Assembly: GCF_024171865.1 (NCBI RefSeq)
Contig: NZ_JAMTCN010000024.1
Coordinates: forward strand, 18,506 to 82,505
Reading direction: 5' to 3'
DNA length: 64,000 nt
DNA from: Prauserella aidingensis
GTDB taxonomy: Bacteria > Actinomycetota > Actinomycetes > Mycobacteriales > Pseudonocardiaceae
The translations under genes and the position numbers were made by a program. The notes below the pieces were generated by a model, which worked only from the letters and a program-made list of their open reading frames with translations, was not told the DNA's origin and did not search any database. Below, piece after piece: positions 1 to 9,012 of the stretch. Numbering within the stretch: position 1 is the stretch's first letter; each line of letters begins with the position of its first letter.

Positions 1-429
1 CATGCCGCCCGCCGCGCAACTCAGCACCAGCAGCGCCATGCCGAGCGGCCTGCCCAGTTCGCTCATGCCGGCGTCCGTGCTGGCGAGATGCACCGAGATC
101 GGTTCACCATCGGTCTCGGCGGGCTCCTCGGGCACGGCGATGCGCACCGTCTCGTCCTTGTTGTGCCCGCAGCCGCTCAGCAAGCCCTGCCTGGGGGCGC
201 CGCCGTCGGTGAACCGCACGGTCTCCCGCGCCTTCGGATCGGAGCACTCCGTGGGATCGGTGACGGTGGCCTCGACGGTGCGGTGCTCGGCACCCGCGGC
301 CGTGGCGAACAGCGACGGGCCCGCCAGCCATGCCAGCGCCGTGATCACGAGGCCGGCGACGACCGCCACCCCGGCCGACCGCCATCCGACCGTGATCGCC
401 GGTTTGCCCGATTCCGCTTGTTGCCGCAC
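1..429 (-). CDS. Membrane-anchored secreted protein, C-terminus cut by window edge
   Basis: The minus strand is open from a GTG at 429 to the window edge (143 codons). After a short polar N-terminus (RQQAESGK) comes a hydrophobic segment at residues 19-37, then a probable extracytoplasmic part with two cysteines (TECSDP and SGCGHN) and an acidic stretch (EEPAETDG). A second hydrophobic stretch begins at the edge (GMALLVLSC). This suggests a two-helix membrane protein with an exposed loop that could hold a disulfide. I do not recognise the family. No upstream in-frame start is visible, and no strong ribosome binding site supports the GTG. Confidence 0.55.
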   Translation of the reverse strand, partial: MRQQAESGKPAITVGWRSAGVAVVAGLVITALAWLAGPSLFATAAGAEHRTVEATVTDPTECSDPKARETVRFTDGGAPRQGLLSGCGHNKDETVRIAVPEEPAETDGEPISVHLASTDAGMSELGRPLGMALLVLSCAAGGM

Positions 430-616
430 GCGCCCAATCGTCGCAGATATCCCGGCACCGGCCCAGAAAAGCCGGGGCAGCCAACATCACACCGTGACCT
501 CACAGCGTGACCACGCGCGCCCCGACCATCCTTCGCCGGATGTCCGAGTGTCTGCGCTGGTCAGTGACCTGTCGGCAGGGTCGAGCCGCCGGTGCGGGGC
601 CCGCAGGCGGCCCGGT

Positions 617-1696
617 TCAGCGGTCCTCGTCGTCGTCCGGTCGCGCTGTGTGACGCACGTACAGCAGCCGGTCACCGGGTTCGAGGGCGTCGGCCTCCGG
701 CGCATCCACCCGGTAGAGCTGCCCCGCCCGGACGAGGCCGAGCACCGTGTCCGGCAGATGCCGCGGGGAACCGCCCTCCTCCTTGGGGGTGACCGGCCGC
801 TCGGCGATCGCCAGACCGGTCTCCGGGGTGAGCAGATCCTCGACCATGTCGACCACCAGCGGCGTGCGCGTCGCCATGCCCAGCAGCCTGCCCGCCGTCT
901 CGCTCGAGACCACGACCTGGTCGGCGCCCGACTGCTTCAGCAGGTGCACGTTCTCCGCCTCCCTGACCGACGCCAGGATGCTCGCCTTGGGTGCCAGCTC
1001 CCGCGCGGTCAGCGTGACCAGCACCGCGGTGTCGTCCCGATTCGGCGCGATCACCACCGACCGGGCGCGCTGCACGCCGGCGACGCGGAGCACGTCGGCG
1101 CGGGTGGCGCTGCCGTGCACGGTGATCAGGCCGAGCGCGCTGGCCGCGTCGAGCGCCTGCTGGTCGGTGTCGACGACCACGACCTGATTCGCCTCGACGT
1201 CGTGCTCCGCCAGCAGCGCGTTGATCGCCGAGCGGCCCTTCGTGCCGAATCCGATGACCACCACATGATCCCGCACCTTGTTCCTCCACTTCTGGATCCG
1301 CAGCGCCTGGCGAGAACGCTCCGTCAGCACTTCCAGTGTGGTGCCGACCAGGACGATCAGGAACGCCACCCGCAACGGGGTGATGACGACGATGTTGGTC
1401 AACCGCGCCAGGTCGGTCACCGGCGAGATGTCGCCGTAGCCGGTGGTCGACAGCGACACGGTCGCGTAGTAGACCGCGTCGAGGAACGAGATGCCGTCCC
1501 CGTTGCTGTCGGTGTAGCCGTCGCGGCCGATGTACACGATGATCACGGCCACGAACAGGAACAACAGCGCGCCGACGATCCGGCGGACGATCGCGTTGAG
1601 TGGGCTGACCTTCGCGTCGGGCATCCGGATGACGCCGACGAGCGCATGGCCCGGTTGTTCGGACAGCGGCCGCTGCCGGAGCAGTCCCTTGATCAC
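617..1696 (-). CDS. TrkA-N domain potassium channel protein
   Basis: 359-residue ion channel subunit. Two membrane helices (about residues 38-56 and 98-122) flank a pore loop with the K+ selectivity filter TTGYGD at 84-89. A cytoplasmic RCK/TrkA-N domain follows, starting near residue 143 with the dinucleotide-binding glycines GFGTKG, and a TrkA-C-like end. It presumably conducts K+ under control of a bound nucleotide. The GTG start at 1696 lies 11 bases after the adnB stop and keeps the conserved N-terminal segment RPLSEQPGH before the first helix; an internal ATG at the MPDAKVSP position is less likely. The same channel follows adnAB in Mycobacterium tuberculosis (Rv3200c), so the three genes probably form one operon. 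Confidence 0.88.
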   Translation of the reverse strand: MIKGLLRQRPLSEQPGHALVGVIRMPDAKVSPLNAIVRRIVGALLFLFVAVIIVYIGRDGYTDSNGDGISFLDAVYYATVSLSTTGYGDISPVTDLARLTNIVVITPLRVAFLIVLVGTTLEVLTERSRQALRIQKWRNKVRDHVVVIGFGTKGRSAINALLAEHDVEANQVVVVDTDQQALDAASALGLITVHGSATRADVLRVAGVQRARSVVIAPNRDDTAVLVTLTARELAPKASILASVREAENVHLLKQSGADQVVVSSETAGRLLGMATRTPLVVDMVEDLLTPETGLAIAERPVTPKEEGGSPRHLPDTVLGLVRAGQLYRVDAPEADALEPGDRLLYVRHTARPDDDEDR

Positions 1697-1707
1697 GCTG
1701 GGCAACC

Positions 1708-4700
1708 CTAGCCGCTCCCGTCCACCGATCGCAGCAACGCGCGCAAACCGTCGGCGTCGGCCAGGTCCGCCGGGCGGACGGTGCGGTCGTGGCGCACGTA
1801 GTGGAACGCCGCGCGCACCTTCTCGAGCGGCGCCCCGCAAAGCCCCGCCCACGCGAGCCGGTAGGCCGCGAGCTGCACCGAGACGGCCTGCATCGCCGAC
1901 TCGTCGGGCACCCCGCCGGTCTTCCAGTCGACGACCGTCCACCCGCCGTCGGGGTCGGCGAACACCGCGTCCATGCGGCCCCGCACCGTGACGCCGTCGA
2001 CGACGGTGGAGAACGGCACCTCGACGTCGTGCGGCGTGCGATCCGCCCACTCGCTGCGTTCGAACGCCTCACACAGCGCGTCCAGCTCCTCGTCGGGTGC
2101 CTCTCCGGTGTCCGCGGCGCCGGGCAGGTCGTCGAGGTCGAACAGCCGGTCACCCGCGAACCGGCGTTCCAGCCACCCGTGGAACGCCGTGCCGCGCCGC
2201 GCGTACGCGTTCGGCGGGAACGGCAACGGGCGGCGCAACCGCCGCGCCAGTTCGTCCGGCCTGCCCGCGAGTTCCACGAGCTGGCTCACCGACAGCTGCC
2301 CCGGCAGGGCGATGTCCTCGCTGCGCCCGAAGGAGCGTTCCCGTTCGGCCAGCAGCACATCGGTGTCGGCGGCCCAGCCCTCGGGATCGGCGTCTTCGAG
2401 GTCGGCATCCTCGGGCGGTGGCTCGTCGGGGGCCGGCTCGTCGGGGGGCGGGTACGGCGCGCCGAGTGGCAGCACGAGCTGATCGTGTTCGCCCGCCGCC
2501 GCGTCGGTGGCCGCGGTGTCGCTGGCCGCGATGTCGGCGGCCATGCTGCCGGTGCGTGCCGCGTCGCCCGCCGCGGTGTCGGCGGGTGCGCTGCCGGTGG
2601 GTGCGGCGTCCAGTGCGGCCATGGCGGCGAGTACCGCGTCGGCGCCGTCGGCGACGGCGTCCCTGCGCTCGCCGAGCGGATCGGCGGGCCAGGTCACCGG
2701 CGCGGCGTTCTCCCCGGACAGCGGATTCTCGTCGCCCTCCTCCGGTTCGTCGGCCCACGTGACGATCGTGCCGATCGTCTCGTCCTCGGCGATCGTGTCC
2801 TTGACCTCGGTGAGGAACGTCGACGGGCCCTTCGGCGACGCGCCGGTCTCGCCCCACCAGTGACCGGAGACGAGCAGGTGCTGTTCGCTCCGGGTCAGCG
2901 CGACGTAGCAGAGCCTGCGTTCCTCCTCGGCGTGCCGATCGGCGAACGCGGCCTCGTGCTCCTTGCAGGTGTCGAGGACCTCCTTGCGGTTCTCGTCACC
3001 GCGCAACGGCAGGTCGGGCAGGTCCTGACTGTCACCGCGCAGGGTCGCGGGCAGTTCGGTGACGGTCCGCAGCCACGACGACGACCGCCGATCCCCCGGG
3101 AAGACGCCCTTCACGAGGTGCGGCACCGCCACGACCCGCCATTCGAGGCCCTTCGACGAGTGCACGGTCAGCACCTGCACGCGGTCGGCGGCGACCTCGA
3201 CCTCGCCGGGCGGCAGGCCGTCCTCGGCGTGTTCGGCGGTGGCGAGGTAGTCCACGAACGACAGCAGCGTGCCGGTGGGCGAGTTCTCCGCGTACTCGGT
3301 GACGACGTCGGCGAACGCGTCGAGGTGCGCCCGTCCCGCGCCGCCGGGCCGGGACATCGCCTCCACGTCGAGCAGCATGGTCCGTTCGACGTCGGCGACC
3401 AGTTCGGGCAGCGGCTGGTCGAGCCGCCTGCGCAGCGCCCCGAGTTCCTTGCTGAGCCGCGTGATGCGCGCGTATCCGGTCTCCGAGTAGCGCGCCGGGT
3501 CGCCGGGGTCGTCGAGCGCGTCGACCAGCCCCGCCTCCTCGGCGCGTTCGGTGACGAGGTCGTCGCCGTCGGCGGAGAGTTCGCGCGCTCTGCGCCACAA
3601 CGCGCCCAGGTCGGCCGCGGCGATCCGCCAGCGCGCCCCGGTGAGCAGGCGCGCCGCGGCGGTGCCGGACAGCGGTTCGGCCAGCACCCGCAGGGTCGCG
3701 ACGAGGTCGGCCACCTCGGGCTCGTCGAGCAGCCCGCCGAGTCCGACGACCTCGACGGGCAGGCCGCGGGCGCGCAGACGTTCGGCGATCGGCGCCATGT
3801 CGGCACGGCGACGCACCAGCACGGCCGCGGTGGGCGGGGTGCCCGTCGCGTCGCGTTCGGCGTACCAGGTCCCCGCGAGTTCGTCGGCGAGCCACTCGCG
3901 TTCGGCCCGCACGTCCGGCAGCAGTCCACAACGGACGTCGGCTGCCGGTGCGCCGTCGCGGGCGCGGAGGCGCTGCACCCCGAGCCCACCCGCGCGCAGT
4001 GGTTCGGCGACGGCGTTGGCGAGGGTCAGCACCTCCGGCGGGTTCCGGAAGCTGGTGAGCATGCCGTACTCGTGGGCGGGCAGGCCGCGTCCCGACTCAC
4101 CGTCGGTGCGCGGGAAGTCGGTCGTGAACCGGGGCAGGTTCGCCGCGCTCGCCCCGCGCCACCCGTAGATGGCCTGTGCGGGGTCGCCGACGGCCGTCAC
4201 GGGCAGCGCCTCGGTGTCGGCACCGCCGAACAGCGACCGCAACAGGACGCGCTGGGCATGGCCGGTGTCCTGGTACTCGTCCAGCAGCACGGCGCCGTAC
4301 CGCTCACGTTCGGTGGCCACGACCTCCGGGTGCCCCTCGGCGAGCCGGGCCGCCAGCGACATCTGGTCGGCGAAGTCGAGCGCACCCTCGGCGCGTTTGC
4401 GCTGCTTGTAGGCGTCCACGAGCGGCAGCAGCGACAGCCGGAACCGTTGCGACGTCAGGATCTTCTGCAGATCGACGGGCAGGGACGCGCGCTGCCCCTT
4501 CGCCCGCGGCGCGTTCTCGATCAGCTCGCACAGCCACGTGGTGTGCTCGCGGAGACCGTCGGGGTCGACGAGGTGTTCCGCGAGTTCCCCCGTCAGCCCG
4601 AGCAACTGCGCCGTGACGCTGGCGGGCACGAGGTCGGTGTCGAGGTCGTGGTCCCACGTCGACACCGCGCGGTGCGCCAGCCGCCACGACGCGGTCTCCG

Positions 4701-5130
4701 ACAACAGTCGCGCGCCGGGCTGCACCGGCAGCCGCAGGCCGTGCTCGCCGAGCAGCCGCCCGGCGTAGGCGTGATACGTCAGCACCGTCGGTTCGCCCGC
4801 GAGCACCGAGGCCCGCCGCGTGCCACCGGGATCGATGCGGTCGAGCAGCCCCGACCCCGCGAGGACACGCAGCCGCGCGCGCACCCGGTCGGCCAGCTGC
4901 CGCGCGGCCTTCCGCGTGAACGTCAGGCCCAGCACCCGTTCGGGTGTGACCAGCCCGTTGGCGACCAGCCACACGACGCGCGCGGCCATCGTCTCCGTCT
5001 TGCCCGCGCCCGCACCGGCGACGACCAGCGACGGCTCCGGCGGCGCCGCGATCACCGCGGCCTGTTCGTCGGTCGGTGTGGGCAGGCCGAGTGCGTGGGC
5101 GACCTCGGCGGGACTCACCAGCTGCGTCAC
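1708..5130 (-). CDS. adnB: AdnB, UvrD-type helicase/nuclease subunit of the AdnAB resection complex
   Basis: About 1140 residues. An SF1A motor begins with Walker A (AGAGAGKTET, residues 38-47), then the DEYQD box (LLDEYQDTG) and QAIYGWRG. It ends in a RecB-type nuclease domain with the motif GRMDAVF..VVDWKTGG. In mycobacteria AdnB pairs with AdnA to resect double-strand breaks. The GTG at 5130 overlaps the adnA stop (GTGA), which I prefer; an ATG at 5187 would overlap adnA by 61 bases. An Ala/Thr/Asp-rich low-complexity insert (about residues 825-890, DNA 2465-2650) separates motor and nuclease and is probably a flexible linker. No Fe-S cysteine set is visible at the C-terminus, unlike adnA. 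Confidence 0.9.
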   Translation of the reverse strand: MTQLVSPAEVAHALGLPTPTDEQAAVIAAPPEPSLVVAGAGAGKTETMAARVVWLVANGLVTPERVLGLTFTRKAARQLADRVRARLRVLAGSGLLDRIDPGGTRRASVLAGEPTVLTYHAYAGRLLGEHGLRLPVQPGARLLSETASWRLAHRAVSTWDHDLDTDLVPASVTAQLLGLTGELAEHLVDPDGLREHTTWLCELIENAPRAKGQRASLPVDLQKILTSQRFRLSLLPLVDAYKQRKRAEGALDFADQMSLAARLAEGHPEVVATERERYGAVLLDEYQDTGHAQRVLLRSLFGGADTEALPVTAVGDPAQAIYGWRGASAANLPRFTTDFPRTDGESGRGLPAHEYGMLTSFRNPPEVLTLANAVAEPLRAGGLGVQRLRARDGAPAADVRCGLLPDVRAEREWLADELAGTWYAERDATGTPPTAAVLVRRRADMAPIAERLRARGLPVEVVGLGGLLDEPEVADLVATLRVLAEPLSGTAAARLLTGARWRIAAADLGALWRRARELSADGDDLVTERAEEAGLVDALDDPGDPARYSETGYARITRLSKELGALRRRLDQPLPELVADVERTMLLDVEAMSRPGGAGRAHLDAFADVVTEYAENSPTGTLLSFVDYLATAEHAEDGLPPGEVEVAADRVQVLTVHSSKGLEWRVVAVPHLVKGVFPGDRRSSSWLRTVTELPATLRGDSQDLPDLPLRGDENRKEVLDTCKEHEAAFADRHAEEERRLCYVALTRSEQHLLVSGHWWGETGASPKGPSTFLTEVKDTIAEDETIGTIVTWADEPEEGDENPLSGENAAPVTWPADPLGERRDAVADGADAVLAAMAALDAAPTGSAPADTAAGDAARTGSMAADIAASDTAATDAAAGEHDQLVLPLGAPYPPPDEPAPDEPPPEDADLEDADPEGWAADTDVLLAERERSFGRSEDIALPGQLSVSQLVELAGRPDELARRLRRPLPFPPNAYARRGTAFHGWLERRFAGDRLFDLDDLPGAADTGEAPDEELDALCEAFERSEWADRTPHDVEVPFSTVVDGVTVRGRMDAVFADPDGGWTVVDWKTGGVPDESAMQAVSVQLAAYRLAWAGLCGAPLEKVRAAFHYVRHDRTVRPADLADADGLRALLRSVDGSG

Positions 5131-8100
5131 GGCCCCGTCACCTGCCTGCCCTCCGGTCGTGCCGGGCACGACGACCGGGCGGGACACCGGTCGCAGTCCT
5201 TGTTCTCCCGCGCCTCGTACGCCGGGCCCGCGGTCGCGGCCGCCGCGTCCCGCACCAGCCGGAGCCAGTGCACCTCGCCGTCGGCGTCCAACGGCGGCTG
5301 CTCCCGTTCACTGGAACCGGTCTTGGTGTGGGACTTGGCCACGTACACGAGCTTCGCCCCGCCGGGCTTGGACGCCGCTTGCGGACTCGGGGTGCCCTGC
5401 GTGGTCCTCAGGTGGTGCTCGAACGCGCCGAGCAGCACCGCCAGCTGGTAGGCCGCGAGCTGCGGATGCTGTTCGGCGTCCTTGGCGCTGACGGCGTTCT
5501 TGCCGGTCTTGAGGTCGACCACGACGGGCCTGCCCTGCCCGTCCACCTCGAGCCGGTCGACCCGGCCGGTCAGCGTGACCCGCAACTCGGCGTCGGCGCC
5601 CGGCGCACCCGCCGGGTCCGTCGCGGTGTCCGTGGCCGTCGGGTCGTCCGGGGCCGTCGCGGTGTTCGGGGGGCCGTCCTCGCCACCATCGAGGTCGTCA
5701 CCGTCGCCGCCCACCGCGTCGAGGGTCGCGGGCAGCTCCACCGACATCTCCTGCTCCACGGCCAGCTGGGTGAGGTCCTGCCTGCTCTGCCGCAGCCAGG
5801 TCAGGAAGTTCTGCACCATCTGTTCGACCCGCACCCGCTCGCGGCGGGAGAACCACGGCGCGCCGGCATCCACTTTGGTCCACGCCTTGTCGAGTTCGGA
5901 CTTGATCTCGGTCTCGTCGGCACCGGACGCGGCCGCCTGCGCGAGCGCGTGCACGAGCGTTCCGGTCACGGCGGCGAGCTGCGACGGGTCGGCGCCGCCG
6001 TGGCGTTCGATCAGCCACCGGAGCGGGCACTTCGCGAGCACCTCGACCGTGGACGGGGACACTCGCACGGGCTCGCCGGGCTTGCGGAGCGGTTCGATGG
6101 TGCTGGGCTCGTGCAGGCCGTACCACTGACTCGGATGCGCACCCGGCACGCCCGCGCGCGCCAGGCGGGCGAGCTGCCTCGCGGCACGCTCCTTGCGATC
6201 CGGGGTTTCCTCGGCGTCGCACACCACCGAGCGCAGCTCACCGACCAGTTCCGGCAGCACGAGTGCCCGTTCGCGCCGGTAGACCCGTACGTCCGGCCCC
6301 GCGTCGGCGGCGTCCTCCTCGTGGGAGAGCAGCTCCTCGACGAACCGCGACGGCTGTTCGTCCTCCCCCTGCACGGCGGTGACCAGCAGTTCGGAGCGTG
6401 CCCGACTCGCGGCCAGGTAGAACAGCCTGCGCTCCTCGGCCAGCAGCGGGGCGATCACCGACACCCCGTCGCTGTCCACACCGGACAGCAGATCGACGAG
6501 CCGTTCCACGCCGAGGAGCGTGCCCCGGGGCCGCAGATCCGGCCAGCCACCCTCCTGGGCGCCCGCGACCGCCACGACCGTCCACTCACGACCTGCAGCG
6601 GCGTGCGCCGTCAACAACGAGACACCGCTGCCGCGCGCGGCCACGGGAGCGAGACTGTCGCCCGCGATGTGTTGCGAGGTCAGGTACTCGGCGAAGCCCC
6701 CGACGCTCGCCTTCGGCAGCCTGTCGACATAGCGACCCGCGACGTCGAACAGCGCGACGACCGCGTCGAGATCCCGGTCGGCCTGTGCCGCGAGCGATCC
6801 GCCGCGCTCGATCTGCCGGAGCAGCCGTTTCTCCAAGCCACTGGCCTGCCACACGCGCCACAACACGTTCTCGACGTCCATGCCGCTCTGCGCCGCCTCC
6901 CGCGCCGTGGCCAGCAGCCCTCCGACACGGCGAACCGGCGCGGCCTCGGCATCGGCCAAGCCGGCGAGGATGTCGCCGCCGCGCAGTACCTCGACGAGCA
7001 GATCGTCGCTGGACCGTTCGCCGCCCCCGGTGAGCTCCAGCCGTCGCAGACCGCGCCGCAACCGCCGTAGCGCCAGCGGATCGGCCCCGCCGAGGGGTGA
7101 GGCCAGCAGCATCTCCGCCAGGTCGGCGTCGAGCGCGTCCGGGTCGGTGGCCAGGCGCAGAATCTCCAGCAGCGGACGGACGCCGGGCTGACGCGCCAGT
7201 GGGACCTCCTCGGCGGCCGACGCGATCGGCACCCCCGCGGCCGCCAACGCGCGCTGCAGCACCGGCATGGACCGCGTCGGTGACCGCACCAGCACCGCCA
7301 TCTCCTCCCACGGCACCTCGTCGAGCAGGTGCGCGCGGCGCAACCGGTCGGCGATCCAGGACGCCTCGGCAGCAGGCGTCGGGAACAACCGCGCCCGCAC
7401 CGCACCGGGCGCCGCATCCGGGGCGGGTTCGGCGATCCGCGTGTCGCGAGCGGCACCCGCGCCCGCGAATCCCCGGGCGATGCGGGTCACGGCGTCGTGC
7501 ACGGCGGGGGCAGGCCGGTGGGTGCGGGTCAACGTGACGGTCCCGGCCCCGTCGACGCCGGCGAACAACGTCGGGTCGGCGCCGCGGAACGAGAACACGG
7601 ACTGGTCGGGGTCGCCGGCGAGCACGAAGTCGTCGGCCGTGCCGCCGAGCAGCCGCAGCAACCGCAGTTGCAGCGGGTCGAGGTGCTGGGCGTCGTCGAC
7701 GAGCACGTGCCGCAGCCTGCGCTGCTCCCGTTCGAGGAGTTCCGGGTCCCCTTCGAGTTCGACGAGCGCGCTCGCGACGAGCTCGGCGGCGTCCATCGCG
7801 GGGGCGCCCGGTGTGCCCGTCGCGTGCCCTCCCGACCCGTGCAGGAGCGTGACCTCTTCGTACTGCCGCCAGAAGTTGCCCGCCGCGATCCACTCCTCCC
7901 GTCCCTCGTGCCTGCCGAGTTTGACCAGGTCCTCGGGGCCGAGACCACGTTCGGCGGCGCGGAGGATCAGATCGCGCAGTTCCTCGGCGAACCCCGCGAC
8001 GCCGAGCGCGGGGCGGAGCCGCTCCGGCCAGTCGTGGGCGCCGCGTTCCAGGTCGCCCGCGAGGAGTTCGCGCACCACGACGTCCTGTTCCGGCCCGGAC

Positions 8101-8516
8101 AGCAACCGCGGTTCGGGCTGCCCCGTGAGGTTGGCCTGCAACCGCAGGACCGCGAACGCGTACGAGTGCACCGTCCGCACCATCGGTTCACGCACCGTGC
8201 GGTGCATGCCCGTGGCGTCGGGGTCCTCCTCGGTGTCGGCGGCCGTGATGCGGCGGGTGATGTCCCTCCGCGCGGCGTTCGCAGCGCGCCGGGACGCGGT
8301 GACGACGAGGAGGCTCTCGGGATCGGCTCCGCCGCGGATGCGTTCGGCCGCGAGCTGCGCCGTCAACGCCGTCTTGCCCGTGCCCGGCCCGCCGAGGACG
8401 CGGACGAACCCCGCGGGCGCCTCGAGCAGCCGGGCGGCCTCGGGCTCCCAGACGTGCGCGGGCACGGCCGGTACTGACGGCCGCACCAACCGGGCATTCA
8501 GACCACTCCTGCTCAC
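5127..8516 (-). CDS. adnA: AdnA, UvrD-type helicase/nuclease subunit with Fe-S nuclease domain
   Basis: 1129 residues. Walker A is GGPGTGKT at 42-49; later motor motifs include VLVDDAQHLD and GDPDQSVFSFRG. The C-terminal RecB nuclease shows VVVDLKTGK followed by QHPQLAAYQ. A cysteine upstream (AKCPLRW) together with CDRCPARSSC at the very end forms a likely [4Fe-4S] staple as in AddB-type nucleases. It forms the heterodimer with AdnB, encoded next with a 4-base overlap. The GTG start at 8516 is preceded by GGAA about 8 bases upstream; longer reading into the upstream palindrome is out of family. Gene order equals M. tuberculosis Rv3202c-Rv3201c-Rv3200c. Confidence 0.9.
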   Translation of the reverse strand: MSRSGLNARLVRPSVPAVPAHVWEPEAARLLEAPAGFVRVLGGPGTGKTALTAQLAAERIRGGADPESLLVVTASRRAANAARRDITRRITAADTEEDPDATGMHRTVREPMVRTVHSYAFAVLRLQANLTGQPEPRLLSGPEQDVVVRELLAGDLERGAHDWPERLRPALGVAGFAEELRDLILRAAERGLGPEDLVKLGRHEGREEWIAAGNFWRQYEEVTLLHGSGGHATGTPGAPAMDAAELVASALVELEGDPELLEREQRRLRHVLVDDAQHLDPLQLRLLRLLGGTADDFVLAGDPDQSVFSFRGADPTLFAGVDGAGTVTLTRTHRPAPAVHDAVTRIARGFAGAGAARDTRIAEPAPDAAPGAVRARLFPTPAAEASWIADRLRRAHLLDEVPWEEMAVLVRSPTRSMPVLQRALAAAGVPIASAAEEVPLARQPGVRPLLEILRLATDPDALDADLAEMLLASPLGGADPLALRRLRRGLRRLELTGGGERSSDDLLVEVLRGGDILAGLADAEAAPVRRVGGLLATAREAAQSGMDVENVLWRVWQASGLEKRLLRQIERGGSLAAQADRDLDAVVALFDVAGRYVDRLPKASVGGFAEYLTSQHIAGDSLAPVAARGSGVSLLTAHAAAGREWTVVAVAGAQEGGWPDLRPRGTLLGVERLVDLLSGVDSDGVSVIAPLLAEERRLFYLAASRARSELLVTAVQGEDEQPSRFVEELLSHEEDAADAGPDVRVYRRERALVLPELVGELRSVVCDAEETPDRKERAARQLARLARAGVPGAHPSQWYGLHEPSTIEPLRKPGEPVRVSPSTVEVLAKCPLRWLIERHGGADPSQLAAVTGTLVHALAQAAASGADETEIKSELDKAWTKVDAGAPWFSRRERVRVEQMVQNFLTWLRQSRQDLTQLAVEQEMSVELPATLDAVGGDGDDLDGGEDGPPNTATAPDDPTATDTATDPAGAPGADAELRVTLTGRVDRLEVDGQGRPVVVDLKTGKNAVSAKDAEQHPQLAAYQLAVLLGAFEHHLRTTQGTPSPQAASKPGGAKLVYVAKSHTKTGSSEREQPPLDADGEVHWLRLVRDAAAATAGPAYEARENKDCDRCPARSSCPARPEGRQVTGP

Positions 8517-8580
8517 GGGTTCCGATGGAACCACGTCACCCCGACAACCCCACCGCCCGCGTCGACCAGCCGCGCAGGCA

Positions 8581-8638
8581 GCGCCCCCAGGGGCACCTTG
8601 GTGGCGTTGAATGCGACCAAGGTGCCCTTGGGGGCGCA
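8581..8638. repeat. Palindromic intergenic element, copy 1
   Basis: Two arms of about 22 bases, GCGCCCCCAGGGGCACCTTG on the left and its complement on the right (one mismatch), surround a centre reading GGCGTTGAATGCG that is itself nearly palindromic. It lies between the divergent starts of adnA and the alkyltransferase-like gene, so it is unlikely to be just a terminator. Near-identical elements lie at 34132-34180 and, in broken form, at 63618-63806. Confidence 0.8.
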
Positions 8639-8663
8639 CCGGACCGCACCTAGGCTTTCCGGC

Positions 8664-8954
8664 ATGGACGAGGAGTTGCACGAGCGGATCCGCGACGCGG
8701 TCACGACGATCCCGCCCGGCACCGTCGCCACGTACGGCGACGTCGCCGCCCTCGCCGGCGCCTCGACACCCCGGCTGATCGGCCGGGTCCTGTCCGAGGA
8801 CGGCGCCGACATCCCCTGGCACCGCGTGCTGCGCGCCGACGGCACCCCGGCGCCGCACCTGGTGCACCGCCAACTCGAACTGCTCCGCGGCGAAGGCGTC
8901 CTCGCCGACGGACAGCGCATCGACCTGCGCACCTACCGGTGGCGTCCCGCGTAG
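8664..8954 (+). CDS. Alkyltransferase-like (ATL) DNA-binding protein, MGMT family
   Basis: 96-residue protein corresponding only to the DNA-binding domain of O6-alkylguanine-DNA alkyltransferase: IPPGTVATYGDVAALAG, then the arginine-finger helix around RLIGRVLS, then IPWHRVLRADG. The family's alkyl-accepting cysteine (PCHR) is tryptophan here (PWHR), so the protein should bind alkylated guanine without removing the group and flag it for nucleotide excision repair, as ATL proteins do. It diverges from adnA, as Rv3204 does near adnAB in M. tuberculosis. Start ATG at 8664; an upstream in-frame extension lies in the palindrome and is not conserved-looking. Confidence 0.88.
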   Translation: MDEELHERIRDAVTTIPPGTVATYGDVAALAGASTPRLIGRVLSEDGADIPWHRVLRADGTPAPHLVHRQLELLRGEGVLADGQRIDLRTYRWRPA

Positions 8955-8998
8955 TTCGAGAGCCGCGCCACAGCACTACCCGGGGGTTGCGCATTCGG

Positions 8999-9012
8999 TT
9001 AGGCTTGCCTAA
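8999..9012 (+). promoter_or_regulatory. IdeR/DtxR-type iron box overlapping the start codon
   Basis: TTAGGCTTGCCTAA has perfect 6-base inverted arms around TT and matches the core of the actinobacterial iron-regulator box. Its last A is the first base of the ATG of the siderophore-interacting protein, so bound iron-loaded IdeR would block both promoter and start. There is no Shine-Dalgarno sequence before the ATG, which suggests a leaderless transcript. The regulator assignment is inference from sequence match and target type. Confidence 0.65.

Noticed and set aside
2..1711. Long plus-strand open frame opposite the K+ channel
   Set aside because: Arg/His-rich translation without domains; the antisense frame encodes a clear TrkA-N channel.
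1789..5451. 1220-codon plus-strand open frame opposite adnB
   Set aside because: Mirror of the adnB codon pattern in high-GC DNA; composition is biased and no motif is visible, while adnB carries all helicase motifs.
8598..8663. N-terminal extension of the alkyltransferase-like protein
   Set aside because: It would be encoded by the palindromic element; the same short peptide appears wherever the element is translated.
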